A stretch of DNA of 64,000 bases from Lota lota (GCA_026745465.1 JACYXH010000314.1:1232501-1296500); one strand, 5' to 3'. Shown: positions 1-16,223, numbered from the stretch's first letter. Made by a program: numbers and translations. Notes: generated by a model not told the origin, from the sequence alone.

Positions 1-19
1 CATTTATTTTCCGGTCTTC

Positions 20-20
20 A

Positions 21-86
<66 letters not shown>

Positions 87-122
87 TCATGTATATATAT
101 AGAAATGTGTGTATATATACAC

Positions 123-195
<73 letters not shown>

Positions 196-215
196 TATAT
201 GTGTATATGTACACA
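20..215. repeat. (TA)n microsatellite, compound
   Basis: Runs at 20-84, 92-101 and 123-200, separated by short GT/AC-containing pieces. Ile-Tyr frames here are artefacts. Confidence 0.97.
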
Positions 216-414
216 CATTTCTTTTCCAGTCTTCATCTTAAAATTGTGTCATTAATTCATAAATGAATATATTCATTCATAAATGCCTCTTCATGGTTGT
301 CTGTTGTACTGTAGCAGCAGCTAACTGTGGCAGCATCTGCTGGAGACACAGGGCTTATGGCGGAGAGTAATAGCAGTCGCTGTGAGTAATGGCTAAGCTA
401 ATGAAACACCGTCT

Positions 415-1877
<1,463 letters not shown>

Positions 1878-1880
1878 AAA

Positions 1881-1936
1881 CAGATGGACAGACAGACAGG
1901 CAGACAGGCAGACAGACAGACAGACAGACAGACAGG
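1881..1936. repeat. (GACA)n microsatellite
   Basis: GACA/GGCA units, about 14 copies, with an inverted TCTG run just before (1863-1875) that could pair with it. Confidence 0.95.
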
Positions 1937-3404
1937 ACCAGTTGCCAGCCTCTTCCTCTCATCGCCTTCATTGTATTCGTCATCTCATCTGCATTTCTGA
2001 AACCGTGTACAAAACAATACGAAACCCTTGCAACACACAGTAGCCAAGCCAAGCGACAGAATTAAGTCTTTTATATGACAAACAAACAGCCTGTAAATCG
2101 GATTAGGGTGGTGGGGGGCAGTGGTGGGGGGGGGAAGTCTTCACCACTGAAGAGCCTTTGGATATCTGGTGGACAACGTCTACACAACAGACTGCCAAGA
2201 CATGACGCACACCTCGTTCTTGAGCGTGCCGGGCAAACACAATGGAGCTTGCTTGACATAAAAGGGGTGGGGGGGGGACGATTTGAAATGGAACACCACA
2301 ATGGACGATGCGTTCTGTGTTTGCACAGTGGTGGGAGTAAGGGGGGGGGGGGGGCGGGAGGGAAGGGGTGCTGCCTATTCTTCCCAGCCTTAGACACAGC
2401 TCTAAGGTATACGAAGCCCACAATGGGAGCTGATTGCCGGCGGAGTGATGTGGCGTTCCAGGAACAAGGGAGAACTTTCTCAGATCCTCTGGGTCCTCGT
2501 AAACTCTGTGACCTTTCATTAGCACGACAACATGCAACGCCATGAAGGGAGACAAACTCTCTCTCTCTCGCTCGCTGTATAGACTCTTCTTCTTCCTATG
2601 GATCTGAGAAGGGTGCTCCTGTTGCTAGCTCAAAGCTATTTGTCCCGGCATGACATTGGGATCTACAATGACTATTCAACGGGAGGAGGGAATGGGGTGG
2701 AGGCATGAGGAGTGCAACCAAGACACAGTGCATGGAGAGACAGGAGACAGTATCGGCACGCAACACAGCACAATATCCCACCACTAAAGCACTTCTACCA
2801 ACAGTATAGCATACTGTTCCCATCACAGATGGGAAAATAATTGATCATACCCAGCACAAAAAAAAAACATCGCCCCAATTTATGGCATTGTGTCTAATTT
2901 CTACAAGTGGAAAGTCTGTTAACAATGATTGGTGTGTGGACGGAACAAGAACAGCTCAGAGGAGAACATGCTTGTGTGTAACTCGTAAAATGTTGCCCAA
3001 TCTTGGGAGTTTCGATTTTTTGGCTTTGCCAGCTGGGCAGTCTTGTTGCTGTGCTGAAGCCAGAGCTGGTTGCTGTTGATAATCATCTACGAGCGTGCGA
3101 CAGACAGACAGACAGACAGACAGAGAGAGATTGAGCAGATGGCATTTTTCATAGGTTTTTGTTTTGCTTTCTCTGAATAAGAAATGCTCTGGTGAATACC
3201 AAGCTCGGTGGGAGAGGAGGGAGGAGGCAAGAGGAGGAGTAAATTGAAGCAGTCCTGCACAGGAGCGGCCTAGTTGTCTGGAGAGGCGGCTGCCATTGTT
3301 GTGTGTGTGCTCCGATTCCAGAGCAATGGGCCAGTTCTGCTCCTTCATTAACGCCATGCCGAGTAGGGAGATGGACACAGTGCACATGAATCCCATTACC
3401 TTCC
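1937..3404. other. Non-coding stretch with G-rich tracts
   Basis: Short G runs at 2113-2135, 2265-2277 and 2340-2355, and GACA at 3102-3123. Open frames on both strands over 2075-2555 come from these G/C tracts. No exon recognised. Confidence 0.65.
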
Positions 3405-3639
3405 CCCCTCTCTCTCCGTCTCTCTCTCTCTCTCTCATCCTGCCCGTTATCTCCTTGTCTCTCTCTCACTCACTTTCTCCCCGTATCACTTTCTCTCATC
3501 TTCCCCCTTCTCTCCCTCTCTCTCTCTCTCCTTCCTCTCTCTCCCACTTATCGTTCCTCTCTCTTTCCCTCGCTCTCTCACTCTCTCTCACTCATCTTTC
3601 CTCTCTCTCTCGCTCTCTCTCTCTCCCTGTTTCTCTCTG
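3405..3639. repeat. Imperfect CT-rich tract
   Basis: Polypyrimidine CT/CTCC tract, interrupted. It encodes Ser-Leu frames only by composition. Confidence 0.95.
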
Positions 3640-3758
3640 ACATGAGCGGGCTGATGAGAAGTGATTTTGTTGTTCCAGCAGATAACCAGGAGAAATAGTG
3701 CAACTCCAATTCAATTAAAGGCTAATGATTTAGTGTTTTATTTACCCCTTTACCAACA

Positions 3759-3775
3759 CCCCCCCCCCCCCCCCC
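3759..3775. repeat. Poly-C run (17)
   Basis: Uninterrupted C. Confidence 0.95.
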
Positions 3776-4205
3776 ATTCTGCTCCAGCCCAGAATGAGCC
3801 TTCAGCTGCTGGCTGAGAGCTGGGGCGACGTATCCGCAGGCCTGATAGCGGACACTTATAAGCCTAGTATGTACACTGGGAGCAACTAGCATAGTTTCAT
3901 CCTGCAACAACCAATGCCCGTTTTTTTGGCCAGAAATGAGACAACGCTGCAGACTCGGTAAATGTCAGGCTCGGTGACATTTCACAGAGCAATAGATATG
4001 AAAACCAGAGGGAGTTCGTATAATCTGGCAATAAGAGCCCTCTGATTGCCCATTTGAATGTAATTAAGGGGACTGGAATTCTGCAGGAGCATAATTCAAG
4101 TTCAGCGCTGCGGTCCGACGCCGGGGTTTGCTTTGAGTCATTTGAATGAATTAACCTAATTACCGTGGAATGTGTTTAGATACGCCAGGCTCATTCACCA
4201 GAGGA
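3776..4205. other. Repeat-free unique block, possible regulatory DNA
   Basis: No tandem repeat and several homeodomain-like TAAT/ATTA words (4061-4066, 4150-4162). Placed in the cadherin intron. Conservation was not tested. Confidence 0.3.
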
Positions 4206-4444
4206 AGTGGCCAGCAGAGGAAAAGGTCAGGACACGGTGGATGGGTAGGGAGACAGGCGAGAGGACAGACAGAGAGATGGACAAGAGTGATATGCGGGCA
4301 GATGGGACAGAGAGAGAAAAAGTATGTATATCTATCAGACAGCGATAGAGAGATAGACAGAGACAGAGAGATAGACAAGCAGGCAGACAGAAAGTCTGTC
4401 TAGCAGATAGACAGAAAGACAGACAGACAGACAAGAGGGCAGAC

Positions 4445-4502
<58 letters not shown>

Positions 4503-4575
4503 TCTATCAGACAGACAAGCGGGGAGACAGCCAAACAGAAGGAGAGCGAGGCTATCTATCTATCTATCAGACAGA
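4206..4575. repeat. Compound GACA / GA / TATC repeat
   Basis: GACAGA-type units from about 4255, pure GA at 4449-4498 and TATC at 4552-4568. Confidence 0.92.
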
Positions 4576-5038
4576 CAGATTTGGTCTATTCAAAAAAACT
4601 ACTTGTGCGAAGGCTAACTAACTACCACATATTAACACAGCAGAAAAACCAATGAAGCATATATTTCCTCTATGTTGACCATGTGATTAGACATGGTCCT
4701 ACTGACAGTGCAGTGTGGGCCCAGAGCCACATGGTCAGGTGTGTTGTATTGGGTGCTGCGGGTGCTGACAGCACCAGCCAGCGTTGATGATGGAGTTGGA
4801 TGACAAGAGACCATGCCCTGCTGCCAAGAAGCCACAGTGTCCAGGCTTAACGTGCCAATGGAGTCCACTCCCAAGAAGTGTGTGCGTGAAGAAGCGGCCG
4901 TTAACACGCGTTTGCTAATAAGAACACACGTTGGACAGGATTGAAATACATTTTGCTTTAAGTTTCACCCCTCCTGTGGCAGGTACATTTGTGCGCCGAT
5001 GAGGTGGCACTGTGCATACACGTGCGCGGTGGCGCAAG

Positions 5039-5079
<41 letters not shown>

Positions 5080-6118
5080 TGTGCCCACATCTCACAAGCT
5101 GTTTGTTCCTCTGCTCCTAGGCCCCGGCGGGCCCATCAGAGATCAATCACGCCACACTTGCATGATGGAACGGCCTGTCAGCAGCCACTGCTGTGGCCAT
5201 GATTCAATAAAACAAATCAAAATACACACGCAGACATAACAAAGAGGCTCACCACGCGGGAAACAGAGCGGAAACCACAGAGGAACATTTCAATGTAAAC
5301 GATGGAGGAGAAGTGGCGTCGGGGCGCTTTGACAAGAAGGAATGAGGGAGGATGGCAAATGAAGAAAATCTCGGACAATAGCTGAGGGAAGCGGAGTAAA
5401 AGACAGAGAGGAAGGGAGCATGATGATGCTGAAAGAGGCAGACATACAGGCACACACACACACACACACAGACGCAGACAGACAGACACACACAGATGGT
5501 TTACTGGCTGGGTGGGGGCAAACCCAATCAGACGGACCCTACGGACTACCCTCACATATACATGTTTACGGTTAAGAGTCTTACTGCAGGACTTTCTAGA
5601 ATATCACTCTGTGTGTGAATTCCGTGCTCTCTGCAGGGTTTGTCAGTAGGTAGTCTCGCATATCAGAGTTTAGATTATTAATCGTAAGTCTAATGCTTTT
5701 GATTTGAAGCAAACTTTATTTCCGTTCATATTTTACTAATCGTGTTAATGTAGGCGGGGATCTTTAAGCACGTAATTGGCAAAAACAAACACGACCAGCA
5801 GTATTAAACGGTAGAAAAGTGGCTGTAAATGTTTTAAATCAACACGGTGTACACTAGCCACTGTATAAATACACTTATTCAAATCCCCTTCTGAAAGCTT
5901 CACCCACTAGCCCAAATACGTTTTCTGCGGTAGAATAGCTCCCTAACAAAACAGGAAACAAGGCTTCACTCCACCCCTTGCAGTTTTTGGTTTCTGGCCC
6001 AGGTTCTATTCTGTCTGGCGCCAGAAGTTCTGCCATTACATAGTAAGACTGCTGGATCCGAGATTAGTCTGAAGGTAACCAGAGCACTGTGGGACTCACG
6101 GCTACCCTTGGTTTCTTT
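4576..6118. other. Non-coding intron stretch
   Basis: GT repeat at 5043-5083 and CA repeat at 5451-5470; the rest looks unique. No exon recognised. Confidence 0.65.
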
Positions 6119-6141
6119 GGGGGGGGGGGGGGGGGGGGGGG
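6119..6141. repeat. Poly-G run (23)
   Basis: Uninterrupted G. Confidence 0.95.
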
Positions 6142-6276
6142 TTGCACCCAAGGAAGGATTAGTGTAAAACCACATATACCTTCACTTCTGCCCTAACCTG
6201 ATCACACAGCATGACCAGAGGTAGCCATTAAACAGTTCTGCCTCTGCTTGCCAGCAGGACTTAAGGTTTAGCCTTA

Positions 6277-8206
<1,930 letters not shown>

Positions 8207-8470
8207 ACACACACACACACACACACACACATTAACACACTCATATGAACACATACATGCACATGCATACACACAGACACACTCGTACACACATTATCAC
8301 ACTAACATGCATATATGCATGCACACACACATATGCACGTACAGACATTCACACCTGTACACTCACACACATATTAATACACACACATGAACATACACTG
8401 TGCACATGCATCCACACAGACACACTCGTACACACACACACACGCACACACACATACACACACACACAGC
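8207..8470. repeat. CA-rich degenerate microsatellite
   Basis: CA, CATA and CAGA units in several blocks. A segment near 8238-8300 recurs at about 8388-8440, a local duplication. Confidence 0.9.
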
Positions 8471-8679
8471 AGTTCCCTAACTCCTCACAAAGCCACTCAC
8501 CTAGAACAAACAACAACATTGACAAGTAGTGCAGTAGTGCACATGGATGAGCCAAATAGATTTCATGCTGCTTGGAATATGGAAAGACGAAAGTCTCACT
8601 TGAGTAAAGTATGCTACCGTTGTGATACCCAAGTTCTGAGAAATTACATTAGCAATGAGTGTACAGTGAGTAACCCCCC

Positions 8680-8681
<2 letters not shown>

Positions 8682-8717
<36 letters not shown>

Positions 8718-8739
8718 CCACACACACACACACACACAC
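8682..8739. repeat. Poly-C (35) plus (CA)n
   Basis: 35 C, then GCCA and about ten CA units. Confidence 0.95.
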
Positions 8740-8986
8740 CCAATAAACCAAAACCCATCATCCTAAAGGACATATGCAGCCATGAGAGTAAAAAACTGCA
8801 TTGAAGATTTGCTGGTAATGTGGTTGAGGAGGAAGTAAATAAATAATCCTGTTTAATAATTCATTGAAATTCATGTTGCTTTGCCTGTGGCCTTGAAAGT
8901 GTTTAGAATGCAGCCTGCAAGCACTGCCTGGCGGTGGTGGTGGTGTGTGCTGAGATTATTGAACATTTGTGTATTCACGCATTGAT

Positions 8987-9019
<33 letters not shown>

Positions 9020-9574
9020 CATATCTACATACACCGGACAGTCATCGCCCAACTTGGTCCATATTCGCCAAAGTGAATCTCTGAAGTGGGAAGAAAAGTT
9101 TGCACAAAGCCACGGGCTGCTGGAGCGGGAAGCAGGGCCCAGAGACGTGGCTTCACAGGAGGAGAGAGGCCTGAAAATTGGATCAAAAATTATTCTAAGG
9201 ATGAGAAAACGGTAGTGTAAAAACAGCGATAAGGGAGAAGAGTTTTGTTTTTTCAGTTGAGTTCAACTTCTGTTCTGTAGAAATCAACTAAAAGGTAGTG
9301 AGTCACTCATACGTAATCTGTTTCAGAAATGTGTATCCAGTAAATAAACAGTGCATTCTGTATTCGTTTTCATTCTGAAATATTTCTTTCAATATCGGGA
9401 TTCATCGCTGCTATTGTGCTGCTTTTACAAAGACTACAAGCATCAAGACAGTGTAACACAGTTTACTGTTTATTTTGCCATAAACAACTGTGTGTATGCA
9501 GGACGCTCCACACAACATGTGCATTGAAAGGGGAACTAAAATCGGACTCTTGGACAGGGAAATGCCTGGAGAGA
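8740..9574. other. Non-coding stretch
   Basis: CA repeat at 8988-9015, otherwise unique-looking. No exon recognised. Confidence 0.6.
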
Positions 9575-9582
9575 TCACATGG

Positions 9583-9858
9583 TAGGGCTGCACGATTAAA
9601 TTAAAAATGATAATTGTGATTATTTTGCCCGATATTGTGATTGTGTTTACTGATTGCAATTAACAGATTAGTGATTCAATTTATATTCTGTGGTGCCTAC
9701 TGTATATCAAAAACTATAATAATAAAGCAATTGCTGAGTTGTAATGGTTTGTAATTTGATATTATTGTAAAGGGGGTACAAATTCTTATTTATTCATGTT
9801 TAAAAGAAAAACGTATAATCTTTTTTAATACATTTGTTGCAGTAATTGGGCTGCCTTA
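9583..9858. mobile_element. hAT-type non-autonomous element (MITE)
   Basis: The element is 276 bp, flanked by a perfect 8-bp direct repeat TCACATGG (9575-9582 and 9859-9866), the target size of hAT transposons. The left end TAGGGCTGCACGATTA and the inverted right end TAAGGCAGCCCAATTA agree at 12 of 16 positions. The left-end sequence resembles common fish hAT ends. The interior is AT-rich without coding potential. Confidence 0.75.
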
Positions 9859-9866
9859 TCACATGG

Positions 9867-10588
9867 GGAGAAAAAAAACAATTGTGCAATTGACTCATCT
9901 TATCAACAGCGAGGTAGAGAAACATATGCAGGGCTTCTTTCAACGCCTCCGCCAGTGACCTTGCGGTAGTGAAATACGTTATTACAAAAACGTTGCCATA
10001 CAGAACTCCCCTGCATTCTCCAAGATTACTACAAGCAATTCCTACAACAACAACAACAACAACAATTTAGAGCACACAAAACACAGTACAAGCCCCTATC
10101 AATCAAGCCCCCAGACATCTGAAGGGTCAATGGAACGGTGCATGTTCCACTACCAGAGTTTCCATGGTCCACTGTTCGAGCGCGTATGTATGGACGCGGA
10201 GTCCATCATTCCAACTCCAATTCCAACTCCAACTCCTCCAACACTTATCCCGCTGAAGTACCCTGCCTTTGGCAGAATTTCCTCAACAGTAGAGAGAGCG
10301 TCTGAACCAAGGCTTCCGACATAAAGGTATGACGACAACGCTAGCGAGAGAAGCGTAGCGCGGCGCTCAGGGCGATGTCAACTATTCGCTATTTAGCTAT
10401 TTTGTTGTATTGCATTCAAGGTAAACAAGGGAAGACCCACAGGAACAATACACACAACAAAAAATGATCACAGGAAATAATATTATCACCAAAATACTTC
10501 AGTCGCAATGTTTAAGATTGAACCCCTCCGAGGTAATAGGTGGGAGACTTTAAGAATTCAAAAATTTTAATAAGTTTTCTGTCAACTC
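9867..10588. other. Non-coding stretch
   Basis: CAA repeat at 10045-10064 and a CCAACT repeat near 10209-10240. No exon recognised. Confidence 0.6.
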
Positions 10589-10591
10589 TAA

Positions 10592-11558
10592 GGCCTCATT
10601 CACACCGCAAGCAAAAGTGGCCCAAATCTGCTCATATTAGACACAGATCCGAATTTCAGCACAGTGTGCATAGCACAAATCACATGGAATCTGATCTTTT
10701 CAATTCTGATTTGTGCCCCTTTCATATGTGGTCCTGAATCAGATCCAGGTCTGATTTCTTGCAATGAGACCTCAGTCTGACCAGCCGTATCGGAATTAAT
10801 GCGACCTTGACGTCACTCTAGACGTCACAAATTCTGCGCTTGAGAGTCACTCACTAAATGCAAACATGGACGACAGCTCCGATGGAGGTAGTCAGTCGAG
10901 GGACAGTGAAAAAAAGTATTAATAGTAGTAATGTTGGATGCTGATTAATAATGATATTTGTTCCTTTTCTGGCAATCAGTCGCCCACAATAGCGCCTGTG
11001 TGTTTTTTCTTGAATAGCGCTAGTCCTGCTGTGACATTTCATCAAAACGTTGCACTGTTCAAACCACCTTATTTGTAGGCTACTCATACTATGGAAGCTG
11101 AGTGTCTTCTGAAACATTTAGGCTACATCGAAGCTCTGCTATAACCTAGTCGGCTCGGACCGCTGAGTGGACCTGAATACCACTGAAATCCACGCAGCAG
11201 TCCGACGTGATATTGTACTTTTGCTTTTAGTGTTGATAAATTTTATTTGAACCGCTTTAGAAATGGAAAGGGAAAAAATTATCAGTTGATAAAAATAACA
11301 TCCACCAGCGTGAAAATGTCCACACCATGTGAACACTCAAAACTGCACATCAACTTATAGATTAAACATAAATGCTGACTTCAGTGGCCTCCATGTTACC
11401 ACTGTGGGTGCTGCCACTGGTCACAGTATGGACTGTGACCAGTCCATACTGGAATCTGATACTGGCCATATTTAGAAATAATGTGCAGCCAATCCAAAAA
11501 ATCGGATCAGTGCAATCAATCTGAATTGAGCATTAAGGCTTGCAGAGTGAACTGAGCT
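10592..11558. mobile_element. Probable PIF/Harbinger-like DNA transposon relic
   Basis: The two ends are imperfect inverted repeats (left GGCCTCATTCACACCGCAAGC; right, inverted, AGCTCAGTTCACTCTGCAAGC). TAA flanks both sides (10589-10591 and 11559-11561), which fits the 3-bp TWA target of Harbinger elements. Sub-terminal words (CACTGATCCGATTTT and CACAGATCCGAATTT) are also inverted. A short ATG frame at 10866 (MDDSSDGGSQSRDSEKKY, then stop) could be the decayed start of a protein. No transposase domain is left. The superfamily is an inference. Confidence 0.5.
11417..11451. other. Two overlapping, mutually exclusive stem-loops
   Basis: CTGGTCACAGT (11417-11427) pairs with 11432-11442. CAGTATGGACTG (11424-11435) pairs with 11440-11451. 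The two pairings share bases, so only one can form at a time. They lie inside the Harbinger-like relic. Confidence 0.7.
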
Positions 11559-11561
11559 TAA

Positions 11562-13458
11562 TTGAATGTGCCACTGTGTGACACAAACTAGCTAAACTCG
11601 GCAGGCTGGGTTGCATGAGTGGGAGGGGTTTTCTTAGTTTTGATAGTAAGATTCTTGTAAACAAAGTGAGAGGTACAGGCTGGCCAGCATTTTTCGTTTT
11701 GTAGAAAAAATCCCTTATAAGAGAATTTATTGATAACATTATTTAAATCACTCGATCAGCATTGACCAGTTATGTCCAGGTTATTTTAAGCTACCAGCTA
11801 GTAAATATGGTACACATTGCGACTTCAAAGTGTTAGCAAGTTGAAGGGAATGCTTAATATTCATGTTTATGAGGTGAGGTGAATGGCTCATTCATCCAGT
11901 GACTCATGCTAATTTTGTGATCCATGACCACTTGGTTTTACTGTAAGATGCTCTGAGCTTATCTGTTCTGTCTGGATAGGCTGGATAGACGGTCACATTA
12001 GAAGAAACTAGACAGTTAGGAGCTAGCTATGAGGCGCAACTCAAAACCACGATCAGGGCCAATAGGAACAAAGATTGTTAACCACCGAAAATAAAAAGTC
12101 TCAAGGCACCCCCTTTTCTTTTCTTGGCGCTCAAATTTACCGCCTCCCACACGGGCTTCCTCAGATATCCACCATAATTCACTTGTCTCACTCAACGTGT
12201 TGACATCTAATCATTTGGATGCAGTCCTTTAAATACTAGACTGGTTTTTACCACACTCTATTCAATGTTAAATCTAAATAGGGCCCTGGCTGGAACAACT
12301 GTCTGTTTCTCCACAGGCCCACGGAGGCTCTAATCTTAATGACACGGTATCATGATGCCACCGCATTAGGGCCTGCCTACATTCTTCTATTGGCCAGGGC
12401 TAAATTGCTGTTCATAGGGATGACAAGACTCGTTTTCCCAGAGACCACGGCGACTCACAGTGTCTTTTATTGTCTTACTGCTGGGCTGTCGCACTGAGAG
12501 CAAACAATGTCACACCAGCAAAGCCATGGCACACACTTTTCTCCATCAGACACACACACTCAATCTCTTTCATTTAATCCTTTTGTTAATAAGTTCCCAG
12601 AGCTATATCTTTTTATCTGGAAAATTATATGACGCTTTGGAGGCAATACAAGGCAGAAAGAAAACCAGAACAAGAGAGGCAAATTTAGGAGAAGAAAATA
12701 AATGAATGAAAAAAACAAAAAGAAACAAAGAAACAAACAAATAGAGAGACTGGAGGGAGAGGAGAGACAGCGAGAGAGAAAGAGAGAGTGTTATTCTTCT
12801 GAGATTGGGATCAATACTGCTGCATGCAACTGTGATGTGCATTGCCAGCAAAATAAAGAGCAGTGTTGTATTGATTGACCCCTATATTTCAATCATACAG
12901 CAGCTCCATCACCCCAGGATTTATTTGCCTCTACGGGTGCTGTTGAATGGAAAGCAGCAACATGTATAAGACAGGCGTTATGCTGAGTAGAGATCGGAAA
13001 TGCTAAGCGTAAAGCTTAACCACAGTCCACAAAAACACTTGTTTTCCTATATAAAACACAACTAATAGTTTGGTTTTGGTTTGCTTCATTTTTCTCGGTA
13101 AGTGTGGGAGGAGGGGGTAGGATCTGGGAAAACTTTGGCATAGTTATGGTGTTTCATGTGGATTTGTGTGTGCTGCCAGCCAATGTTTTCGATCGGCATG
13201 CTGGTGAGTTGCTCGCATATGGAGAAGTAATCAAGTGGGAGGCAAAGGAAACGCTTCAGCAGGGCTTAGAAAATCCTTTGTTTCTGAACACCACTGTTTA
13301 ATTGAGCTCACCCAGAGAGCGATACTATGGAAACCCACAGGTAGGTTATCGAGGTAACATATCTACACTCCATATTCTCATACTGCACCTGTGTAAATCC
13401 AGGTTCCTCAAATACAAATGTGTGTTTGGGTGTGCATGTGTGCGCTGGTGTGTGTATA
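11562..13458. other. Non-coding, largely unique stretch
   Basis: A-rich and GA-rich segment at 12700-12790. No exon, SINE or inverted repeat recognised elsewhere in it. Confidence 0.6.
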
Positions 13459-13500
13459 TGCGTTTGTGTGTGTGTGTGTGTGTGTTTGTGTGTTTGTCTT
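13459..13500. repeat. (GT)n microsatellite
   Basis: GT units within a wider TG-rich segment, 13418-13540. Confidence 0.93.
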
Positions 13501-13719
13501 GGAGTGTGTGTACGGTTTTGTGTCTGTGCTTGTGTATGCAATTGCCAAACAGATTGGGGTAAAATTCTATATCAACCGACGACATCAGTTTGTCACACTT
13601 TAGTTATTTTTCTCAAGAAGGGAGGCTTTGTATTAAATCTGTAGACAGCTCAATTGGAGCCAGAGAATTGTATTCAGAAGTGTGACGGACCAAACATAAC
13701 AGTACAAATAAACAGAATC

Positions 13720-13862
13720 ATCTAGTGGTTAGGCTTTTTGATTCCCCGCCAACGTCTGCAGCTCACCTGTAGGCATCCTTGAGTACGATTTAATTCTAAC
13801 GCCGACCTGCTCATTAATTACCTGTATTTAAAAGTCACTTTGGCTAAAGGTGTAAAACTGAA
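13720..13862 (+). mobile_element. Degenerate SINE fragment
   Basis: CTAGTGGTTAGGC (A-box side), GTAGGCATCCTTGAGTACG (body) and GTCACTTTGGCTAAAGGTG (tail) occur in the order seen in the SINEs at 14.5 and 18.0 kb. The B-box is poorly kept and the copy is old. Confidence 0.5.
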
Positions 13863-14491
13863 ATAATGTTAGAAAAGCTGAGATGGTAGTGGAAGAGAAG
13901 AGAAGGAGGGGAGAGATGAGCACATGGGAGAAAACGAATCATGGATTTATGCAAAGCATGTTCTGACTGAGTGTGAAGGTGGTTATTCAATTAAGTCTCT
14001 GGATTAGGCAGTGTTTAAACAGTACTCTTATATTCTATTAATAAATTAATGTGATGCTTGCCAGTGGACTGGAACTGATATGCATATTCAATCTGAAGAC
14101 TGAATCCTGGCCAAAATATGCTCTTTTTAATACCTCCTGTCTGTAAAAGGCAGTCGCAAAGAAAGTAAGTGGCAGCAGTTCAAACTTTTTTTTAAAGTTT
14201 ATAACTATCCAACTATCTAACAGTAGTCATACCATGCAAGATAATAGGCAAGAACATTAACATCAACAGTAATATTCAAAGCTTGTTGATTTTAGTTTTT
14301 TTTTCTTCGGACCTTAAGTACCTTGAAGTGTAAGTGAACGCTCTGTTTCAGCTCGAATATAAACACTATGAGATAAAAGAAAAGCTGTTGGGGCTGAGAG
14401 TTCTAGGAAGGAGGGGGGCATGTTATCGCCATGGTTATGACAAACACCAACTTTGTGCTGCTTTTTCAGTACAATCGTTGTGTATGAGCGA

Positions 14492-14721
14492 CATATGTGG
14501 GTTGGCTTAGCTCAGGAGGTAGAGCGGGTTGACGTGTAACCGCAAGGTTGCTAGTTTGATACCAGGCTCCTCCTAGCTGAGTGTCGAGGTGTCCCTGAGC
14601 AAGACACCTAACCCTAACTGCTCCCGGCGAGCCGGCTGTCGCCTTGCATGGTTGACTCCGCCGTCGATGTGTGTATGAGTCACTTTGTGATAAAAGCGTC
14701 TGCTAAATGTAAATGTTATAA
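14492..14721 (+). mobile_element. tRNA-derived SINE, nearly full length
   Basis: The head has a Pol III A-box-like word (TTAGCTCAGGAGGTAGAGC, 14507-14525) and a B-box-like word (GGTTGCTAGTTTGATACC, about 14546-14563). The body contains CCTGAGCAAGACACCTAACC, and the tail is AAAGCGTCTGCTAAATGTAAATG, the LINE-related tail shared by many teleost SINEs. An 8-bp word ATGAGCGA on each side (14484-14491 and 14722-14729) may be the target duplication. Confidence 0.75.
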
Positions 14722-14729
14722 ATGAGCGA

Positions 14730-15894
14730 TGTTGTATATGAAGTGCCCTACACACTTGTGTTATTCTAATAGTGTCTGAGATGTTTAACCCTCTCTCGGA
14801 CACGGACATTAAAATCAACTGCTGGCCAGACGGAGCTCCATACATAGTGAAGTGAAGACAAAGTGCATCGGAAAAGGTTCACTACCCCTTTAAATGAGAT
14901 CATCTCAACAGAAACACAAAAAGAGAGTAATTATACAAACTGTGACCAGAGCCTGTGTGACAATATGAATATTGAGCCAGAAGAAGCAACTTGTAAATAC
15001 ATCCAGCAGTAGGCTACCACAAGTCACAGCGTTAGTTTGGACTTACTTATATCCAAATACAATGAATCAAGAGAATTAAGCCAAAACGGCTCCACAGCTA
15101 AAGGCAATGCAGTTTTCCTCCATCACTAATGGGAACTGGATTTGTGTTTCTGATGGTGTCCTCTTTTCATAGCACGTATCGTATATGTGCCTCCAAGCCA
15201 AACAAAACTTAATGTGTGACAAAAACCTTATTGGTAAACCCATCATATGTTACCTATTTTGTTATTGGCCACCCATCTGGACTGGCCCATCTGTTAGATG
15301 GTTTACCCAATTGAAGGTGAAATAGCTCATTTCAACATTATATTCTGAATGTTAGGGCCACATTTATTCATGCAAAACATTAGGAATGATTGAATTCAGC
15401 AAATAGTAAGTCACAGCAACGCCGGGCTAAACTACGCGATGCTACATATAAATGATCACTTTATGATTTGTGCTAAACTTTGTAATGTAATGTATGTAAT
15501 GACTCTGTTCGAGCTCATTACAAAGTACAGTTGAAGTGACTTACAAAGCATATACTCAAAGGATTTTACACAAACAAACTCAATACTGTGTTGTACTTTC
15601 TACTTTTTACCGTTTTCTTTAACCAAATAATTAACAATGAATAACAGCAATAATAAAAATAAGCACAGGACAGGTGTTAAGAAGTAGATTCCCCTTATCT
15701 TAGCTGTTAATTAATATGCAAAGCCCCCCATCTCAAGGTTGTGCATTATGATAGTCAGACATTATTACCTAAAAACATAAACACAAGCAATACGAGTCAT
15801 TCAAAAACTTGAATAAACATGACCCTGAAACCATACAAGAGCCCATCTCTGTGTGCACTGGTCTCTCTCCAACTCCTCTGCATTGCCGCTTACC
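14730..15894. other. Non-coding, unique-looking stretch
   Basis: AT-rich, no repeat or exon recognised. A TAATGTAATGTATGTAATG short tandem is at about 15482-15502. Confidence 0.55.
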
Positions 15895-16020
15895 CTCGCT
15901 CTCTCGCACTCCCTCATCTCTCTCTCTGCCTCTCTCTCTCTCTCCTCATGGAGTATGTTCTCCATCGTCCTCTCTCTATTTTTGTCTCTCGGTTTCTCTC
16001 TCTGTTCCCTCTCCTAAGCA
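15895..16020. repeat. CT-rich tract
   Basis: Imperfect CTCTCT/CCTCT polypyrimidine tract. Confidence 0.92.
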
Positions 16021-16223
16021 TATCCTTTGCTTCTTAATGAGCCATGGGATTGACAGCTGGATTACTAGGCCGCTTTGTAATCCTTTAATTTCTCCATTTA
16101 GAATAATCACCCTCTGGATGGAACTCTGCCTACGCGCACACACAAACAACACATAAGATAACACACTTTCCATTTGAGACACTCAGAGGAAAGTCAATTT
16201 TTCTAACACAGGCACAACTCTCT

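Noticed and set aside
2075-2555. 156- and 150-codon frames on opposite strands
   Set aside because: Overlapping, G/C-tract derived, no recognisable domain, no splice or promoter context.
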